This document shows positions 54,350-63,570 of a stretch of DNA of 64,000 nucleotides, piece after piece. Source of the DNA: Streptomyces canus (lineage in GTDB: Bacteria; Actinomycetota; Actinomycetes; Streptomycetales; Streptomycetaceae); NCBI RefSeq assembly GCF_001514145.1, contig NZ_KQ948678.1, positions 1 to 64,000 of the forward strand, read 5' to 3'. The number at the start of each line of letters is the position of its first letter. Within the stretch, counting starts at the first letter, position 1. Both the position numbers and the translations under genes were made by a program. The notes beneath the pieces are model-generated. The model was not told where the DNA came from, did not search any database, and saw nothing but the letters and a program-made list of their open reading frames with translations.

Positions 54350-54658
54350 TCAGCCGACCCAGACGACCACACACCAACCGCGATGGGCGGCCTCCCGGTA
54401 GAACCGCCGCATCGCAGCCAGGTGTTCGACCAGGTGGGCGCGCCCACGTCGATGGCGTCGAGCCCCTGCGCGATGTCGGCGACGGCAGTGGGCCCGAGCA
54501 GGCGCGGCGGGTCCGCGAAACCGTCGTACACCTTCTCGTGGTCGAGGAAGCTGACATCGCCGTCCGGATCGCCGGAAACCGCGCGTTCGAGCGGGGCAGC
54601 CACCGTGCCCGGGGCAGTGGCGGACGAGGCCCCACACCGCCCAGCCCGCGTCGGTGTG
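54350..54658 (-). pseudogene. Remnant of a DUF1877-family gene with two frameshifts
   Basis: Pieces of a DUF1877 protein lie in two frames. DAGWAVWGLVRHCPG is in one, VSFLDHEKVYDGFADPPRLL and TAVADIAQGLDAID in another, and LVEHLAAMRRFYREAAHRGW with CVVVWVG back in the first. Two compensating single-base shifts would restore a continuous C-terminal half of about 100 residues. The N-terminal half is missing: the sequence is cut where the UppP fragment begins. Confidence 0.65.
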
Positions 54659-54660
54659 TG

Positions 54661-54798
54661 TCAGCCCGCGGACTCCGCCGCATGCGGGCTCAGGGCGCCC
54701 ATCGTGACCAGGGCGATGATGACGACGCCCAGGGCGATGCGGTACCAGACGAAGGGCATGAAGCTCTTGGTCGAGATGAACTTCATGAACGAGTTCAT
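54661..54798 (-). pseudogene. C-terminal fragment of undecaprenyl-diphosphatase (UppP)
   Basis: About 45 residues, FMKFISTKSFMPFVWYR then a hydrophobic helix and LSPHAAES, match my recollection of the streptomycete UppP C-terminus. The full enzyme is about 280 aa. The upstream codons to 54903 do not look like UppP, so this is a truncated copy; the functional gene must be elsewhere. Confidence 0.65.
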
Positions 54799-54939
54799 GT
54801 CGAGGTTCTGAGCGGCTCTGACCTGCTGTTTCCACCACTCGTCAAGATTGAATGGGAGAGCAGTAGGAGATGGCACTTTCCAGTGCTCTCCCTCGCCGGC
54901 CATGAAGCGCAGCCACCTGGTTTGCAGCGGGAATCAATC

Positions 54940-55205
54940 ATGGAGATACAGCACGCGCTTGAAGGCAGCATGGCGGCGAACGAGCTGCCGCCCGGGGTCA
55001 GGATGAGTGAGCAATTCCGGGCAGCGGCAACGGAATCCGCATTGCAGCTCCGTGCCCACATTGCGCGACTCGAAGACGCGAACTGGCCGCCAGCGTGTTG
55101 GAGTGGCTGGAGCCACACCGAAGCGCGGCAGCAGCCCGGACGGAGCTCGACGCCCTTCAGGACCGCCTGAGCCGCCATCTCCGAGGGCTCTACGCGGATC
55201 GGTAG
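54940..55205 (+). pseudogene. Frameshifted small gene of unknown function
   Basis: The frame from ATG 54940 (MEIQHALEGSMAANELPPGV, then LRAHIARLEDA) loses sense near 55077. The neighbouring frame then continues ELAASVLEWLEPHRSAAAAR and ends HLRGLYADR with a stop at 55203-55205. Together they would make a helical protein of about 88 aa. A one-base indel is the simplest explanation. The family is unknown to me. Confidence 0.5.
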
Positions 55206-55223
55206 GCAGTAGGACTGCCACGA

Positions 55224-55655
55224 TCAGACAAGCAACAATCGCCTGTAGTCGGTGAGTACTTCGCGTACCTCGGGCACGTCCTACGTGCGCTCCGAGGAGA
55301 GTTCCCCGGATGCGTCGATGACGTTCCTGGCCTCTTCGGCGGCCTGCTCGGGCTCGTTCGCGTCGGCCAGGGCACCGTGAGCCACGACCGGAACGGGGCG
55401 ACCTCTGGGCGTGGGTGGCGCCGTAGCGTCCCAGCACGTTCTGGAGCAGCGGCACCGCGCGGAGCGGACGGTGCGACTCGGTGGAAACGCGGGTGTCCAT
55501 GACCTCCAGCTCCTTGCGGTTCACCCAGTACGCCCGCGAGGGCGCCGGAGGGCCGTCAGTGGCGTCGAGGGCGGCGTGCAGCCCGAAACGGCGTGCGTGC
55601 GCGTCGGCGTCGTGGACTTCTCCTGGGTGCCCCCGGTGCGAAGAGAGCCGGACTT
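55224..55655 (-). pseudogene. Remnant of a TPR-containing transcriptional regulator
   Basis: Reading the - strand, HARRFGLHAALDATDG, WVNRKELEVMDTRVSTESHR and PLLQNVLGRYGATHA, then in another frame GALADANEPEQAAEEARNVI and, past an in-frame TAG, DVPEVREVLTDYRRLLLV. This is the tetratricopeptide-like C-terminal half seen in streptomycete XRE-type regulators. At least one frameshift (near 55405), one stop and the loss of the DNA-binding half mark it as dead. Confidence 0.55.
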
Positions 55656-55760
55656 GGAGCGTGAGAGTGGACGTGGCGTCGCGCTCGTTACAGCTCTCGG
55701 AGGACTGGGGGAACCGATCCGCTACCGTGGGGGAAAATGTGATCGGTCCGACGATGCTGG

Positions 55761-55780
55761 CATCCGGCTATAGCCGGATG
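55761..55780. promoter_or_regulatory. Perfect 20 bp palindrome at the helicase gene end
   Basis: CATCCGGCTATAGCCGGATG is fully self-complementary and covers the stop codon of the helicase-nuclease gene. Lacking a loop it would be an imperfect terminator; it may instead be a protein-binding or recombination site. Confidence 0.55.
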
Positions 55781-58700
55781 TCGCGGGTCCAGGCTGTGGA
55801 GCGGCCCGGCGAACTGGTCTTGCATGCAGTGGCGTAGCACCGCCAGACCCAGGCGTTCTTCCAGCGTCGAATTTCGATCTCTGCTCCCTTGCACCGCCCG
55901 CACTTCGGGGGCCGGGCGAAAGTCTCCGCGTGTTCATGGGCGAGTAGCTTTCGGGCGAAGTAGCCGCCGCGCATCGTTAGCATGACTTCGCGTGTGTTGC
56001 TTTGTGAGAGTGCGTTGAGGCTGCCGAGCATGACGGTGTGTTCGTCGATCACTGCGATTTTCTGGTGCATGACATGGATGGGGACAACGGTCTGGGCGAC
56101 GGTGCGTAGGTCTGCGATGAGTGCCTGACTGGCCTCTCTTCTCTGGAGTTGGTCGGTGTCGTCTCGGATGAACACGGTGATGCGTACGCCGCGGTCGGCC
56201 GCTGCTTTGAGTTCAGGGAGCAGGGAGCGGATCCGGTTGGCCACCCATGGTGCCCAGAGCCACAGGGATTGTTTTGCCTGTCGGATCTCGGTGGTGAAGG
56301 TGAGGTAGAAGTCGCGTTCGTCGTCGATGTCGGTCACTTCGACGTGCCGACTGAGGACTTCGGCGAGGGCGATGCCGAACTCTCCGCGATGGGCCGGTGG
56401 CGTGTGTGGCGGGGTGATGAGGTGTTTGGCAGGCAGTACCCGGACACCGTGGGTGCCGACTAGGGCGTCGAGTTCAGCGAGGGCTGTTCCCGTCCGGGCC
56501 CCGCTGACGCGTTGTCCGCTGGCGATGACGTAGAGGCGGGTTCTGACGCGGGTGACGGCGACGTTGAACAGGCGCACGCCGTTGCGTCTCCACTCGTCTG
56601 CGCCGGGCTGGCGGTGGGCGAGAGCCATCCACAGTTCGCGGCTGTCCGCGTTGCCTTCCACGGTGTCGAAGATGACGACGTCGAACTCCCGGCCCTGGAA
56701 CCTGTGTGCCGTTCCGACTTCGGCCAGCGGACGGCTACCGGAGCCTTCGACATCTCGTAGTGCTTCCAAGGTGGCTTCGGCCTGGACCCCGTATGGGGTG
56801 ACGATTCCTGCTTCTTCGCCCTGTTCGCGGTGCAGTTCCACCAGAGCCCGCGCGAGGAGAGAGCCGGCGGGCCACCAGCCTTTGCGGCTGCCGGTCAAGT
56901 GGGCTCGGGCCAGCTCGTGCAGGCCGTCGGTGTCGATCAGCACGATCTCGGGATCGCTGTCGGGCCGCTCTGAAAGTGTCTGGGAGCCGCCGCGCAGCAT
57001 TCCCCCGTAGGCAAGACCGTTGGCCAGTTTCATCACGGCTGGGCCGAAGCGATGCTGTTCGGTCAAGGTGACGCAGGCCGGGTGTGCCTGGGCATCCGCG
57101 GGTTCGAAGATGCCGCAGTGCTGAAAGACGTCGGGGAGCAGCCATTTTTTGATGTCGTCGCGTTCCTGCTCCTTGAGCCCGCTCGGGATGACGGGGCCGA
57201 GCTGCATGAAATCGCCGAGCAGGACGGCAGCTCTGCTGGCTTTGCCGGTGGCCAGGAGCACCTCGGGCAGAGCGGCTGCGCCGGCCTCATCGACCAGGAC
57301 CACGTCGTAAGGGCCTTCGAAGACTGCCCGGTTGGAACGGAACCGGGCCAGTGTGGTGGCGACCAGCTTGGCGCTCTTGATGATCTCGCCCTGGGCGTTG
57401 CGTGCCAGCCGCTCGTATTCCTCCTGGGCGTTCTGGTACTGCTGCTCCAGCTGCGGCTTACGGGCGCTGTCGGCGGCCACAAGTGGACGGAGGCGTTCGG
57501 CCCGGTCGTGCAGGGTCGGCCAGTTCTTCTTCGCGGCCCGTTCGGTCAGCGTCTGGGCCTGTTGCGCTGCGACAGCCGCCGCGGTGGCCTGGTTCTTTTC
57601 CCGCTCGGCCGAGGTACACAGTCTGTGTGCCCGCTCTGCTGCCGCCCGTGTGGCGTTGGCTTCTGTGTCGAGGTGCCGGATCTGTTCCCGGCTGAGCGGG
57701 ACGGAGTCGGACAGCGCCGTGATTTTGGCATCGAGTGCAGAGATCCGGGCGGCGGCGGTATGGTGCGCACTGCTGGCGCGCTGCCTCCGCCTGCTCTTCG
57801 GCGTCAGCCAGTTGCTCCTGGAGTGCGACCAGCTTCTCGCGCGCACGCCAGCGGGCCACCGACCCCTTCGCCTCCCACTGCTTCACCTGATTGCGCAGGG
57901 GTCGGCACTCCTCAGCGGCCAGCAACGCATCAGCTGCTCGGTGTTCTGCAGCCTGCCGGACCCTGGCCGACTCGTCGCAGAGCCGGTTCACCTCGCGCCA
58001 TACCTCGCGCGAGGGCTCTGCTGCGGCAGCCCGGTCCGACGCCACCTTCGCCGCCTCCGCAGTTTCGGCCATGTCGCGAGCGGCCTGCGCGTAGCGGTCG
58101 TCGGCCGCGTCGCTGCGGGCCAGCGCGGAGGCCAGGTCCTGCTCGGGCGTGCGCAGCAGTTGCAGTGCAGCGAAGTATCCGGCCGAGTCGAACCCGGCGA
58201 GTGCAGCGTCCATGGCGGCAAGTTGACCGGCGCGGTCGCGGATGTCGACCAGCTCAGCTTCCACGGCGCTACGGCGCTGAGCCGTCTGCGCTAATCGGGT
58301 TCGGACCATGAGCGGCAGCGACACCGAAGGGTCTTCCGCCACCTCTTTAAGATGCGGCGGGCCCACACGGACGATCTCACCCGGACTGTGGCGTTTTTCC
58401 CGCACCACCCCGAGCAGGGCGTTATCCACAGCGATATTGGTCGCAGAGACCAGCAGCACCCGCTCGCCCCGCGCGATCAGGTCACCGATGGCGCGTTTGA
58501 GGACCGTGGTCTTACCGGTCCCCGGCGGCCCCCACACCAGATGAACCCCTTCACCCAGGCACGCCCGGTAGGCGTCTGCCTGGGCCGGGTGGAATCCAGG
58601 AGGGTCCAGCTCCGCTCCCGGAGCCCCGCCGATACTGCGGGCTGCCAGGGCTGCGGCCAGCGGGTGTTCGCCCAGTTGGGCGATGCCGTCGCGCAGGGCC

Positions 58701-59038
58701 TCGATGAGGAAGGTGGGCGGCTGCTTCAGCATCCACAGGTGAGCGTCGGTGATGTCGGCGAACTCGGCCACACGCAAGGTGAGCAGGGACCCGTTCTGCA
58801 CCGTCTCGGAGACGCTGAAGCCGTCCTTCTCGATCGCCCTGTCGTGGGGCCCGGCCAGCCGCAGGCTGTCCAACTGGTCCGGCCCGATGTCAGTGCCGCG
58901 CAAGTCCACCGCGTACTGGCCGGGTTCACCGGTCCGGGCCGCCCGCCCGATCCGCTGCCAGCGCGCTGTTCTCCCTGCGCCTCCCTCCAAGGCGATCCAT
59001 TCGCCGAGTGCCGCCGTGATCTCCTCACGCCACCCCAC
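55768..59038 (-). pseudogene. SF1 helicase-PLD nuclease (Mokosh type II-like), split by a frameshift
   Basis: Two overlapping frames make one protein of about 1,090 aa. The N-terminal frame (59038 to about 57790) has Walker A GPPGTGKTT at 170-178, LVSATNIAVDNALL, and a long coiled coil to about 420. The C-terminal frame (about 57790 to 55768) resumes the coil (AAARISALDAKITALSDSV). It then has helicase motifs VLVDEAGAAALPE, GDFMQLGPV, LTEQHRFGPA, TAHRFQGREFDVVIFDT and NVAVTRVRTRLYVI. Next comes a PLD nuclease domain with HQKIAVIDEHTVMLGSLN, and a zinc ribbon (CGRC, CYATAC). UPF1-like helicase plus PLD in one chain is the layout I know from Mokosh type II anti-phage proteins. A one-base shift in the coil near 57770-57810 breaks it; an assembly error is possible. 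Confidence 0.8.
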
Positions 59039-59100
59039 GTACTGTCCCCCAGCCCTGCCCCGCTTCGGACTGGCAGACCTACCCAGTTGCGCGGTGCAAC

Positions 59101-59766
59101 ATGCCGGGCCCCCGCGTCCGTGTCCTGGTCACCGGCGACGAACTCGTCCGTACCGGCCGCCCTGGCCCCGGCCGGGTACGCGACGCACTGGGCCCACTGC
59201 TGCCCCCGCTGATCGATGGCCTGGGCGGCGAGACGACCGACGTACGCCATGTGCCCGACCATCCCGCCCGGTCACTGGCCACCGCCATCCACACCACCTC
59301 CGACACCGACGTCACGGTGGTGACCGGCTCCACCTCGGTCGGTGCCACCGACCAACTGCGGGTGCTGCTGGCAGAGAGTGGCGCCCGGTGGATCGTGGAC
59401 ACGGTTGCCTGCCGCCCCGGCCATCCGCAACTGCTCGCCCAACTCCCGAACGGCCACTGGATCCTGGGCCTGCCCGGCAACCCGTACGCCGCCCTGACTG
59501 CCGCACACACCCTGCTCGCCCCGCTCCTCGCGGGCTTGACGGGACGTCCGTTGCCCGCCCTGCCCCGCATCCCACTGGCCGGCGACATCCGCACCGCCCC
59601 CGGGCGCACCCGCCTCCTCCCGGTCACCTGGGACGGCGCCACCGCACGCCCCGTCGGCGGCCACCGCCCCGCGTTCCTGCACGGCGCCGCCCTCGCTGAC
59701 GCGCTGGCCGCCGTACCGCCGCACTGGAGTGCCGGCGACCCGGTGCCGCTGATCCTGCTCTCCTGA
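59101..59766 (+). CDS. MoeA-like C-terminal protein (truncated molybdopterin molybdotransferase)
   Basis: A 221 aa protein equal to the second half of MoeA. It has the MPT-binding-fold motifs VRVLVTGDELVRTG, TVVTGSTSVGATDQL and ILGLPGNPYAALTAAHTLL, then the small C-terminal beta-barrel. MoeA normally has about 180 more residues at the N-terminus, which are absent: upstream DNA belongs to the helicase gene. The ATG at 59101 has no ribosome site. It may be a fragment left by the neighbouring insertion, or a stand-alone variant. I would not assume molybdenum insertion activity. Confidence 0.72.
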   Translation: MPGPRVRVLVTGDELVRTGRPGPGRVRDALGPLLPPLIDGLGGETTDVRHVPDHPARSLATAIHTTSDTDVTVVTGSTSVGATDQLRVLLAESGARWIVDTVACRPGHPQLLAQLPNGHWILGLPGNPYAALTAAHTLLAPLLAGLTGRPLPALPRIPLAGDIRTAPGRTRLLPVTWDGATARPVGGHRPAFLHGAALADALAAVPPHWSAGDPVPLILLS

Positions 59767-59783
59767 GCCTCTGGCCTCGTCTT

Positions 59784-60458
59784 TCAGGGCCAGAGCAGCT
59801 CGTGCCTCCAGCCGGTGCCGGTGGTGTCCCTGCGGTACATCACCCTGTAATGGACCCGGTCGGTACTCGCCTCCCAGAACTCGACCTCGGTGGGGGTGAT
59901 GGCGTACAGGGTCCAGGTCGCCGGGCACGGCACCACGCCCGGGTAGAGCGTCTCGAGCCGTTCGAGCTCGTCCAGCGCCGCCTGCCGGTCGGGGAGCGGA
60001 CCGGGTCGGTGGAGGTGAGCGGCGAGCCGGGAACCTCGCCCCCGCTCGGCGAAGTCCCTCTCCGAGGCGGTGCGGCCCTGGTCGGCCGCAGTGCCCGCGA
60101 TCCGTACCTGCCGACCGGTCACCGGCCAGTGGAAGTGGGCCGCCACGTGCGGATTCGCGGCGATGTCGAGGCCCTTGCGGCTGTCGGACGGGGTCGCGAA
60201 GAACAGGGAGTCGTCGTCGATGTCCTTGACGATCAGAACCCGGCTGGACGGCACCCCCGACGCATCGACCGTGCACAGACTCATGGAGTGCGGTTCCGGC
60301 TGGCCCGCAGCGCCGGCTGCGAGGATCCACTCGCCGATCGCGGACAACGGGTTGTCCGGGAGGCCGTACCCCTGGAAACGGCCGCCACCCACGTCCGCGA
60401 ACACCGGAATCGACCTGAGCTTGTCGCGCATCGTCTCGGGCACGTGCAGGACACCCAC
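59784..60458 (-). CDS. Pyridoxamine 5'-phosphate oxidase (PdxH-like)
   Basis: A 224 aa flavoprotein of the PdxH type. It has PLSAIGEWILAAGAAGQPEPHSMSL, VDASGVPSSRVLIVKDIDDDSL with the FMN-binding RVLIVK, FFATPSDSRKGLDIAANPHVAAHFHWP, and a C-terminal VEFWEASTDRVHYRVMYRR. It could oxidise pyridoxamine phosphate to PLP, or a phenazine-type relative (PhzG). The GTG at 60458 has a weak AAGG upstream. A short eight-bp hairpin (59769-59776 with 59788-59795) separates its end from the MoeA-like gene. Confidence 0.87.
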   Translation of the reverse strand: MGVLHVPETMRDKLRSIPVFADVGGGRFQGYGLPDNPLSAIGEWILAAGAAGQPEPHSMSLCTVDASGVPSSRVLIVKDIDDDSLFFATPSDSRKGLDIAANPHVAAHFHWPVTGRQVRIAGTAADQGRTASERDFAERGRGSRLAAHLHRPGPLPDRQAALDELERLETLYPGVVPCPATWTLYAITPTEVEFWEASTDRVHYRVMYRRDTTGTGWRHELLWP

Positions 60459-60480
60459 CTTTCCCCGTGGCTGTTCTCGG

Positions 60481-60510
60481 TTGCCGAGAAACGATCTGGC
60501 AGCCTACCTT
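60481..60510 (+). promoter_or_regulatory. Promoter of the leaderless M24 peptidase gene
   Basis: TTGCCG (60481-60486) and TACCTT (60505-60510) are 18 bp apart and the ATG follows after seven bases, with no ribosome site. Confidence 0.65.
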
Positions 60511-60517
60511 CGGGCCC

Positions 60518-61206
60518 ATGGCGGACGACGAACCCACGCGCGCGGCACGACTGCTGGACGCCCAGGCCAAGGCCGAACGGCTCTTCACGGAGATCGAAAA
60601 GCGCGGTCTCATCGCGCCGGGTCAGGGCGAGCGGGCAGCGACCGCGTCCGGGACCTGGCGAACGAGCTGTTCGGCACGACCCGGCACTGGCACAAGCGGA
60701 TCGTGCGCTCCGGACCCAACACACTGAAGCCCTACCGTGAGAACCCACCGGACCGGATGATCGGCGCGGACGACATCGTGTTCGCCGACTTCGGGCCGAT
60801 CTTCGAGGAGTACGAGGCCGACTTCGGCCGGACATTCGTGCTGGGCGACGACCCCGTCAAGCACCGGCTGCGCGACGACCTGCCGAGGGTCTTCGCGGCC
60901 GGGCGGGAGTTCTTCGAGACCGACCCGGACATCACCGGGGCGCGGCTGTACGCCGAGGTCGAGCGGCTCGCGAAAGAGGCCGGGTGGGAGCTGGGCGGCT
61001 GGCATGCCGGGCACCTGGTAGGGGAGTTCCCGCACGAGAAGATCGACGGCGCGGACACGGAGTCGTACATCGCCCCCGCCAACGACACCCCGCTGCGGCG
61101 CACCGACAAGGCAGGGCGCTCCTGCCACTGGATCCTGGAGATCCATCTCATCGACCAGGAACGGGAGTTCGGAGGCTTCTACGAGGAACTGCTCACCCTC
61201 GGCTGA
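60518..61206 (+). pseudogene. M24-family metallopeptidase with a frameshift
   Basis: The frame from ATG 60518 (MADDEPTRAARLLDAQAKAE, FTEIEKRGLIAPGQGER) breaks near 60635 and the next frame continues SDRVRDLANELFGTTRHWHK to the stop at 61206. The span is 689 bp, one short of a multiple of three, as a one-base deletion would give. The protein of about 229 aa has the pita-bread metal sites: Asp in IVFADFGPIFEEYEADFGRT, His in GGWHAGHLVGEFPHE, and Glu in ILEIHLI. It resembles Xaa-Pro aminopeptidase relatives. Everything except the shift looks intact, so a sequencing error is possible. Confidence 0.75.
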
Positions 61207-61353
61207 TCCGTCGCCCCGGCTCCGTCAGGGGCCAGCCACACGGTCCTGCGTCAGCGGGAGCTCGGACTTACCCTCAGCAGGCGCGCGGCCTGCCCCATGC
61301 TGTACGTCGGCACACCCGAAGCCTGGAGCCGCATCCCGCCGTGGAGGACGATC

Positions 61354-62292
61354 ATGCTGCTGCGCCAGCTGGAGTACCTCGTCGCGCTCGCCCGGGAACA
61401 CCACTTCGCCCGCGCGGCAGCCGCCTGCTACGTCTCCCAGCCCTCGCTGTCCGCCGCGATCCGCCGCCTCGAACACGAACTGGACGTACCAATCGTGCGG
61501 CGCGGCAGACGCTACGAAGGCCTCACCCCCGAAGGAGAGGTCGTCCTCGCCTGGGCACACCGCATCCTCGCCGAACAAGACGCCCTGCAACAGGAGTTGT
61601 CGGCCCTGCGCGGCGGCCTGACCGGCACCCTGCGCCTCGGCATCGTCCCCACCGCACTGCCCGCCGCCTCCCTCCTCACCACCCCCTTCTGCGACCAGCA
61701 CCCCAGAGCCAGGGTCTCCCTGGAGTCCCTGTCCTCCGCTGACATCACCCACAAACTGACCGAATTCGAACTCGACGCCGCGATGACGTACCTCGACGAC
61801 GACACCCTGCGCCAGGTGCGCCGCTTCCCGCTGTACGAGGAGCGATACGTACTCCTCACCCCGGTCGACGGCCCACTCGCCGACGCGACCCGGGCACGCT
61901 GGTCGCAGGCCGCCACCCTGCCGCTGTGCCTACTGAACCCGCGGATGCGCAACCGCCGCATCATCGACGAGTGCTTCGCCGCCGACGATGCCACCGCCAC
62001 ACCCGCCATCGAGTCGGACAGCGTCGCCGGGCTCTACACACACCTGCCCGCCGGCCGCTGGTCCAGCGTCATCTCGCACGCGTGGCTGCACATGTTCGGC
62101 GTACCGGACGGCATGCGGGTGGTGCCCCTGGACGGGCCCGCGCGCGGACCACGGGTCGGACTGGTCGTCGCTGGCGGCGAACCGCAGTCGGTACTGGCGC
62201 AGGCACTGCTCAAGGTGGCACGGGAGGCACGGGTACGGGACGCACTGGACGAGTTGCTGCGGACGCACCTGGAAGGCGCCGGCCCCCGCTGA
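61354..62292 (+). CDS. LysR-family regulator next to formate dehydrogenase
   Basis: A 312 aa LysR regulator. The helix-turn-helix is LEYLVALAREHHFARAAAAC with YVSQPSLSAAIRRLEHEL (about 5-45), followed by an effector domain (LRLGIVPTALPAASLL, ESLSSADITHKLTEFELDAAM). The ATG at 61354 has GTGGAGGACG ending seven bases upstream; an in-frame ATG at 61297 is rejected. It lies 105 bp before and in the same direction as an NAD-dependent formate dehydrogenase, with LysR-type repeats between them, so it probably controls that gene. Confidence 0.9.
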   Translation: MLLRQLEYLVALAREHHFARAAAACYVSQPSLSAAIRRLEHELDVPIVRRGRRYEGLTPEGEVVLAWAHRILAEQDALQQELSALRGGLTGTLRLGIVPTALPAASLLTTPFCDQHPRARVSLESLSSADITHKLTEFELDAAMTYLDDDTLRQVRRFPLYEERYVLLTPVDGPLADATRARWSQAATLPLCLLNPRMRNRRIIDECFAADDATATPAIESDSVAGLYTHLPAGRWSSVISHAWLHMFGVPDGMRVVPLDGPARGPRVGLVVAGGEPQSVLAQALLKVAREARVRDALDELLRTHLEGAGPR

Positions 62293-62327
62293 TAGTCGAG
62301 GGCTATCCCGGCATAGCGAAGTTCGCT
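62291..62327. promoter_or_regulatory. LysR-type binding sites before formate dehydrogenase
   Basis: GATAG-N7-CTATC (62291-62307) contains a T-N11-A core (T62293 to A62305), the classic LysR box. Eight bases on is a 13 bp palindrome AGCGAAGTTCGCT (62315-62327). Both lie 70-105 bp before the fdh start. Confidence 0.6.
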
Positions 62328-62397
62328 TTGACCAGGGCGGTCGACCCCGGGGATCGTGAACAGCACTTTCCAGCAACGCAGTTGAGGAGCCGTGACC

Positions 62398-63558
62398 ATG
62401 GCCAAGGTGCTCTGCGTCCTGTACGACGACCCCACCGGCGGACACCCCACCACATACGCCCGGGACGACCTCCCCGTGATCGACCACTACCCCGGCGGCC
62501 AGACCACCCCCACCCCCGAGGCCGTCGACTTCACCCCGGGCCACCTGCTCGGCAGCGTCTCCGGGGAACTCGGCTTGCGTGCCTTCCTGGAGAAGGCCGG
62601 GCACACCCTCGTCGTCACCTCCGACAAGGACGGCGACGGCTCCGTCTTCGACCGCGAACTGCCCGACGCGGACGTCGTGATCTCGCAGCCGTTCTGGCCC
62701 GCGTACCTGACCCCCGAGCGCATGGCCGCCGCGAAGAACCTCAAGCTCGCCATCACCGCGGGCATCGGCTCCGACCACGTCGACCTCGACGCCGCGATCG
62801 CCCACGGCGTGACGGTCGCCGAGGTGACGTACTGCAACAGCATCAGCGTCGCCGAACACGTGGTGATGATGACGCTGTCGCTCGTCCGCAACTACTTGCC
62901 CTCGCACCAGGTGGTCCTCGACGGCGGCTGGAACATCGCCGACTGCGTGGCCCGCTCCTACGACCTGGAAGGCATGCACGTCGGAACGGTCGCCGCAGGC
63001 CGCATCGGCCTCGCGGTCCTGCGCCGCCTCGCCCCCTTCGACGTGAAACTGCACTACACGGACCGCCACCGGCTGCCGCGCGAGGTGGAGGAGGAGCTGA
63101 ACCTGACCTTCCATCCGACAACCGCCGACATGGTCCCGCACTGCGACCTCGTCACGATCAACGCGCCGCTCCACCCGGAGACCGAGGGCCTCTTCGGCGA
63201 CGAACTGCTGGCCACGATGAAACGCGGCGCCCACCTCATCAACACGGCCCGCGCAAAGATCGTCGACCAGGACGCAATCGAACGCGCCCTGCGCAGCGGC
63301 CAGCTGGCGGGCTACGCGGGCGACGTCTGGTATCCTCAGCCCGCCCCCGCCGACCACCCTTGGCGCACCATGCCTCACCACGGGATGACCCCGCACATCT
63401 CCGGCTCCTCCCTCTCCGCACAGGCCCGCTACGCGGCCGGCACCCGCGAGATTTTGGAGTCTTGGCTGTCGGGCAGCCCGATCCGCGGCGAGTACCTGAT
63501 CGTCGAAGGAGGCGCCCTGGCCGGCACCGGCGCCCACTCCTACTCGGTCACCCACTGA
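62398..63558 (+). CDS. fdh: NAD-dependent formate dehydrogenase
   Basis: A 386 aa cofactor-free formate dehydrogenase of the D-2-hydroxyacid dehydrogenase superfamily. It oxidises formate to CO2 with NAD. Close throughout to the Pseudomonas sp. 101 enzyme as I recall it: AITAGIGSDHVDLDAA, NSISVAEHVVMMTLSLVRNY, GTVAAGRIGLAVLRRLAPFD, HYTDRHRLPREVEEELNLT (the Asp-Arg that selects NAD), NTARAKI, GYAGDVWYPQPAPADHPWRT, and the catalytic His in TPHISGSSLSAQARYAAGTRE. The residue matching Pseudomonas Cys255 is Ala in INAPLHPETEG. The ATG at 62398 has GAGGAG eight bases upstream; a GTG at 62392 is too close to it. Confidence 0.94.
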   Translation: MAKVLCVLYDDPTGGHPTTYARDDLPVIDHYPGGQTTPTPEAVDFTPGHLLGSVSGELGLRAFLEKAGHTLVVTSDKDGDGSVFDRELPDADVVISQPFWPAYLTPERMAAAKNLKLAITAGIGSDHVDLDAAIAHGVTVAEVTYCNSISVAEHVVMMTLSLVRNYLPSHQVVLDGGWNIADCVARSYDLEGMHVGTVAAGRIGLAVLRRLAPFDVKLHYTDRHRLPREVEEELNLTFHPTTADMVPHCDLVTINAPLHPETEGLFGDELLATMKRGAHLINTARAKIVDQDAIERALRSGQLAGYAGDVWYPQPAPADHPWRTMPHHGMTPHISGSSLSAQARYAAGTREILESWLSGSPIRGEYLIVEGGALAGTGAHSYSVTH

Positions 63559-63570
63559 CGCGAACTGCGG

